Of a stretch of DNA of 64,000 bases, positions 61,563-64,000 are shown piece by piece. Below the pieces are notes generated by a model. It was given only the letters and a program-made list of their open reading frames with translations. It was not told the DNA's origin and ran no database searches. Position 1 is the stretch's first letter; the number at the start of each line of letters is the position of its first letter. The translations under genes and the position numbers were made by a program. This DNA comes from Pauljensenia sp018375675 (GTDB taxonomy: Bacteria; Actinomycetota; Actinomycetes; Actinomycetales; Actinomycetaceae), in the NCBI GenBank assembly GCA_041432705.1, contig JAPWAE010000007.1, positions 1-64,000 on the forward strand, given 5' to 3'.

Positions 61563-63485
61563 TCAGTGCTTGGCGGAGTGCTGTCCGCGCGGAGCCTGAG
61601 CGTACTCGCGCACGATCTCACGGTTGATCTCGTCGAGGGCTTCCGCCAGGGTCGGACCCAGTCGGTCGCCTATGCGCACCTGGCCCCACGCGTCGATATG
61701 GCCGAGGCCGCGCGCGGTGAGCAGGGTGTCGAGCGACGGGTAAGTGAGGCCCGCGCCCGAAATGGCGCCGCTCGCGGCAAGCACCAGGTCGGCGGGCAGG
61801 CCCAGCTCGCTGCGGGCAACGAGGGGCGTGTCCTGGCCGAGAATCTCCGCAAGGGTGCGCAGTCCGGCCTCGTCGCGACCGAGGACCGGCAGGCCCTCCG
61901 CGCGCGCCTGGGCGACCTCAGGGGACTCTTCGGCGCGATCCACGGACGAGGCCGTGGCCGCGTCGGTCGCGCCACCGTCGTTGAGCTCGCCCGACTCCTC
62001 GCGAGCGCGGCGCGTGGCGCGGCGACTCATGTGGGCGGGACGCTCCCAGCGAGGCTTGTCTTCCTCGGGGGCAGGCTGCTCGTCGGCGCGCTGATCGTCG
62101 ACCTGCTGCTCGTCGGCCTGCTGATCATCGGCGCGCTGCTCGTCGGCCTGCTCGGGGGCTTCCTCGGGGCGAGGCTCGTCGGCGGGAGCTTCGGCATCGT
62201 CGTGAGCGTCGACGTCGGACTCATCGGCCGCATCGTCAGCGTTCTCATCCGCGCGATCATCGGCGCGCTCTTCTGCCACGTGTTGGTCGACGGGCGCGGC
62301 CTCATGCTCGCCGGCGATGTCGGCATGCTCATCCGCTGCTTCGGGCTCATGGTCCTCAGCGGCGTCCTGAGCGGCGTTGTCTTCGGGATCGAGGAGTTCG
62401 TCGGCCAGCTCGCCCTCGGCGTCCTCGGAGTCCTCGACCAGCTCCGCCTCGGATTCCTCGGGCTGTTCCGCAACCTCGGGCTCGTCGGCATCAACTGCCG
62501 GCTCGGCGCTCTCGTCGGACTCCGCGACGCCCTCGGCGTCCTCAACGCCGGCGTCCACGTCCGCGCGGTCGTCAGACTCGGATTCGGGCTGCTCATCGCC
62601 CAGCTCCGCCTCGTAGTGCGAGGCTTCCACGGCCTCGTCGGACGGCTGCTCGTCGGCGGCCTCGTCGGTGGCGGACTTGAAGGGGGCCGGGGGCTCCTCG
62701 TCCATCGGGTAGGTGAAGACCTCGCGCAGGTGCGGGGCGACCTTCGGCGTGGGGCGCGTCGTAGGGGTCTCGGAGTCCTCCTCGTTCGAGGCCTCGGCCT
62801 CCTCCGCAGGAGGCGCGGGGATCTCGGTCTCTACGGGCGCGCTTTCCTCGAAGGGAGCCGCCTGCTCGGTTGCGGCGGTCAGCTCAGGCGCTGCCGCGGC
62901 GGACACGAGGAGCTGCGGGGCGTGGCCGTAGAGGCGCGGGCCGACCGCGTTCACATCCAGGAAGAGGCGGCCATTGGACATCTGGCGCAGGTTCATGAGG
63001 TGCACCTCAACGCCGGAGGTCGCCAGCACGGACAGGGCGGGGCGCACGGAGGGGTCGATGTCGCCTGCGACCATGATCAGGCGGGGGCCCGGGCCAACGG
63101 CCGGGGGCATCGAGTCGCGGAACTGCGCCCACCCGGCACGGAAGCCCTCGGGACCCGACGGATACTCGGCGGCGAGATCCGACCAGGAGATTGAGGCCAC
63201 CTCGGCCAGTCGGGACAGGGAAGTAATGAGGGTCTCGGAGTCGAGTTCTTTGAGGATTTCAACGGAGACGATCTGACCGGTCACGTCGAGAGCCGTCAGG
63301 CGAGGCGTCTCCTCGTCGTCCTGGCCGGTCATGTCGCGCCAGGTCACGGGGAACAGGGGACGCGAGACGATCTGCAGGACCTGCTGGCAGATAGCGTCAA
63401 CAAGGTCGGGTCCCAGGTCTTGGGCGACCGGGTATCCGAATTGAGCGGGTACGAGGTGACCATCCTCGAACTCAAACAGGGCCAT
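61563..63485 (-). CDS. acidic low-complexity protein of unknown function
   Basis: 640 residues. An N-terminal ~200-residue folded region (ALFEFEDGHLVPAQFGYPVA; LTALDVTGQIVSVEILKELD; DSETLITSLSRLAEVASISW) has a faint PD-(D/E)xK-nuclease-like strand pattern, not convincing by eye. Residues ~210-490 are extremely acidic, Asp/Glu/Ala/Gln-rich, with repeats such as ADEQRADDQQADEQQ. The C-terminal ~130 residues are again folded, starting with a basic stretch (SRRATRRAREE). The ATG at 63485 follows AAGGAAAG. It is divergent from the T7SS-like gene at 63713. No named family is recognised. Confidence 0.65.
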   Translation of the reverse strand: MALFEFEDGHLVPAQFGYPVAQDLGPDLVDAICQQVLQIVSRPLFPVTWRDMTGQDDEETPRLTALDVTGQIVSVEILKELDSETLITSLSRLAEVASISWSDLAAEYPSGPEGFRAGWAQFRDSMPPAVGPGPRLIMVAGDIDPSVRPALSVLATSGVEVHLMNLRQMSNGRLFLDVNAVGPRLYGHAPQLLVSAAAAPELTAATEQAAPFEESAPVETEIPAPPAEEAEASNEEDSETPTTRPTPKVAPHLREVFTYPMDEEPPAPFKSATDEAADEQPSDEAVEASHYEAELGDEQPESESDDRADVDAGVEDAEGVAESDESAEPAVDADEPEVAEQPEESEAELVEDSEDAEGELADELLDPEDNAAQDAAEDHEPEAADEHADIAGEHEAAPVDQHVAEERADDRADENADDAADESDVDAHDDAEAPADEPRPEEAPEQADEQRADDQQADEQQVDDQRADEQPAPEEDKPRWERPAHMSRRATRRAREESGELNDGGATDAATASSVDRAEESPEVAQARAEGLPVLGRDEAGLRTLAEILGQDTPLVARSELGLPADLVLAASGAISGAGLTYPSLDTLLTARGLGHIDAWGQVRIGDRLGPTLAEALDEINREIVREYAQAPRGQHSAKH

Positions 63486-63661
63486 CGCTCTTTCCTTCAC
63501 GTGTATGGGGCGCTCGTGGCCATTGTTTCATACGTTCCAAAAGAAGCTCGAACGACACAGGCACATTGCGGTAGATACCACGTAATTATCAGGCGTTATT
63601 ACGGGCGTCGACGAGGCATCTCGGCCATGCCTTCCGTCGCGCTGAGGCCTTTTCAAGTCGG

Positions 63662-63667
63662 TAGAAT
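63662..63667 (+). promoter_or_regulatory. candidate -10 box for the right-edge gene
   Basis: TAGAAT lies 45 bases before the ATG at 63713. No convincing -35 is visible at 16-18 bases upstream. Confidence 0.35.
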
Positions 63668-63712
63668 AGTGAGCCAGCACAGCACAATGCCGGCACGACG
63701 AACAGGACGACG

Positions 63713-64000
63713 ATGCCCGACCTTGACATCCGCGAGGGAGACCTCGAGAACTTTTCCGCCAACCTGCGCGACCTCTCCACCGATGTTGGCGGCTTCATCG
63801 ACAACCCCTCCGACCTGCGCAAGGTTGCCTCGGCCATGACTGGCGGCTCCTCCTCCAAGCAGGCGCAGTACGCGGGTGAACACATGGAGGACGAGCTGAG
63901 GGCACTGAGGACCTCGTTCGTAACCCTGGCCGACAACGTGGAGGCCGCGGCCAAGCAGTTCCAGGTGACCGAAGAGATCAACCAGCAGGCAATCCAGCAG
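63713..64000 (+). CDS. WXG100/EspC-like helical protein, 3' end outside the window
   Basis: An open frame from the ATG at 63713 (ACGACG upstream, weak AGGACGA ribosome site) continues past the window edge; 96 residues are visible. The start PDLDIREGDLENFSANLRDL and later YAGEHMEDELRALRTSFVTL with ADNVEAAAKQFQV are amphipathic helices, a layout like ESX-secreted EspC/WXG100 N-domains. Two Gly-rich turns lie near residues 27 and 45. It suggests that a further T7SS-related gene set begins here. Confidence 0.6.
   Translation, partial: MPDLDIREGDLENFSANLRDLSTDVGGFIDNPSDLRKVASAMTGGSSSKQAQYAGEHMEDELRALRTSFVTLADNVEAAAKQFQVTEEINQQAIQQ

Overview
This is a high-GC actinobacterial chromosome segment. 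Gene content and order (dacB-tilS-hpt-ftsH-folE-folP-folBK, radA-disA, ppa, ESX-type secretion genes, many short ATGA/GTGA overlaps and GTG/TTG starts) fit an Actinomycetaceae genome, most likely a Schaalia/Actinomyces relative. The species is inferred, since no rRNA or marker gene was available to compare.

Left edge, 1-2152: two perfect DnaA-box nonamers, an AbiEi/DUF559-like gene, and a KtrA/TrkA potassium-channel regulator. A perfect 20-bp inverted repeat closes this part.

Type VII secretion island, about 2205-26461. A minus-strand run encodes eccD, eccB, mycP, three secreted S8 peptidases, a YbaB/EspL-like protein, an EspC-like protein with 45-residue repeats, and a long helical candidate substrate. 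Divergent from it is a WXG100 pair. Next come a second eccD coupled to an RDD-FHA protein (minus), then eccC, a lipoprotein, a small helical protein, a Gly/Ala-rich PPE-like candidate substrate and two more S8 peptidases (plus). There is no eccE, eccA, espG or true PE/PPE gene, so the core looks ESX-4-like, but it has two EccD paralogues and seven mycosin-family peptidases in or beside it. Only one of these (8695-10107) has the mycosin membrane anchor. The other six lack it and share a C-terminal signature ending H-[LI]-G-T-S-P-x-[YF]-H.

Surface/phospho-signalling operon, 39144 to 26542 on the minus strand: a giant Ig/FN3 surface protein, DUF58, a transglutaminase-like membrane protein whose nucleophile position is Asp rather than Cys, a transmembrane Ser/Thr kinase, and another anchor-less S8 peptidase. 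It resembles the bifidobacterial PFNA cluster (kinase, fn3, AAA ATPase, duf58, transglutaminase) but lacks the AAA ATPase. It ends in a peptidase of the ESX-linked family and abuts the ESX island. Together with the FHA protein this suggests a phosphorylation-tuned secretion or surface system.

Housekeeping block, 39488-53698: radA-disA, then on the minus strand dacB, a DUF2342-like protein without its zinc motif, tilS, hpt, ftsH, folE, folP, a folB-folK fusion with a long disordered tail, DUF3180 and a membrane protein. ppa is divergent from dacB. A 1.25-kb gene-free repeat island follows ppa (53699-54952).

Right part, 54953-64000: a membrane protein, a secreted NlpC/P60 hydrolase, metY-metX behind a structured leader, an alpha/beta hydrolase, an acidic low-complexity protein of unknown function, and, cut by the window edge, the start of another small helical T7SS-like protein.
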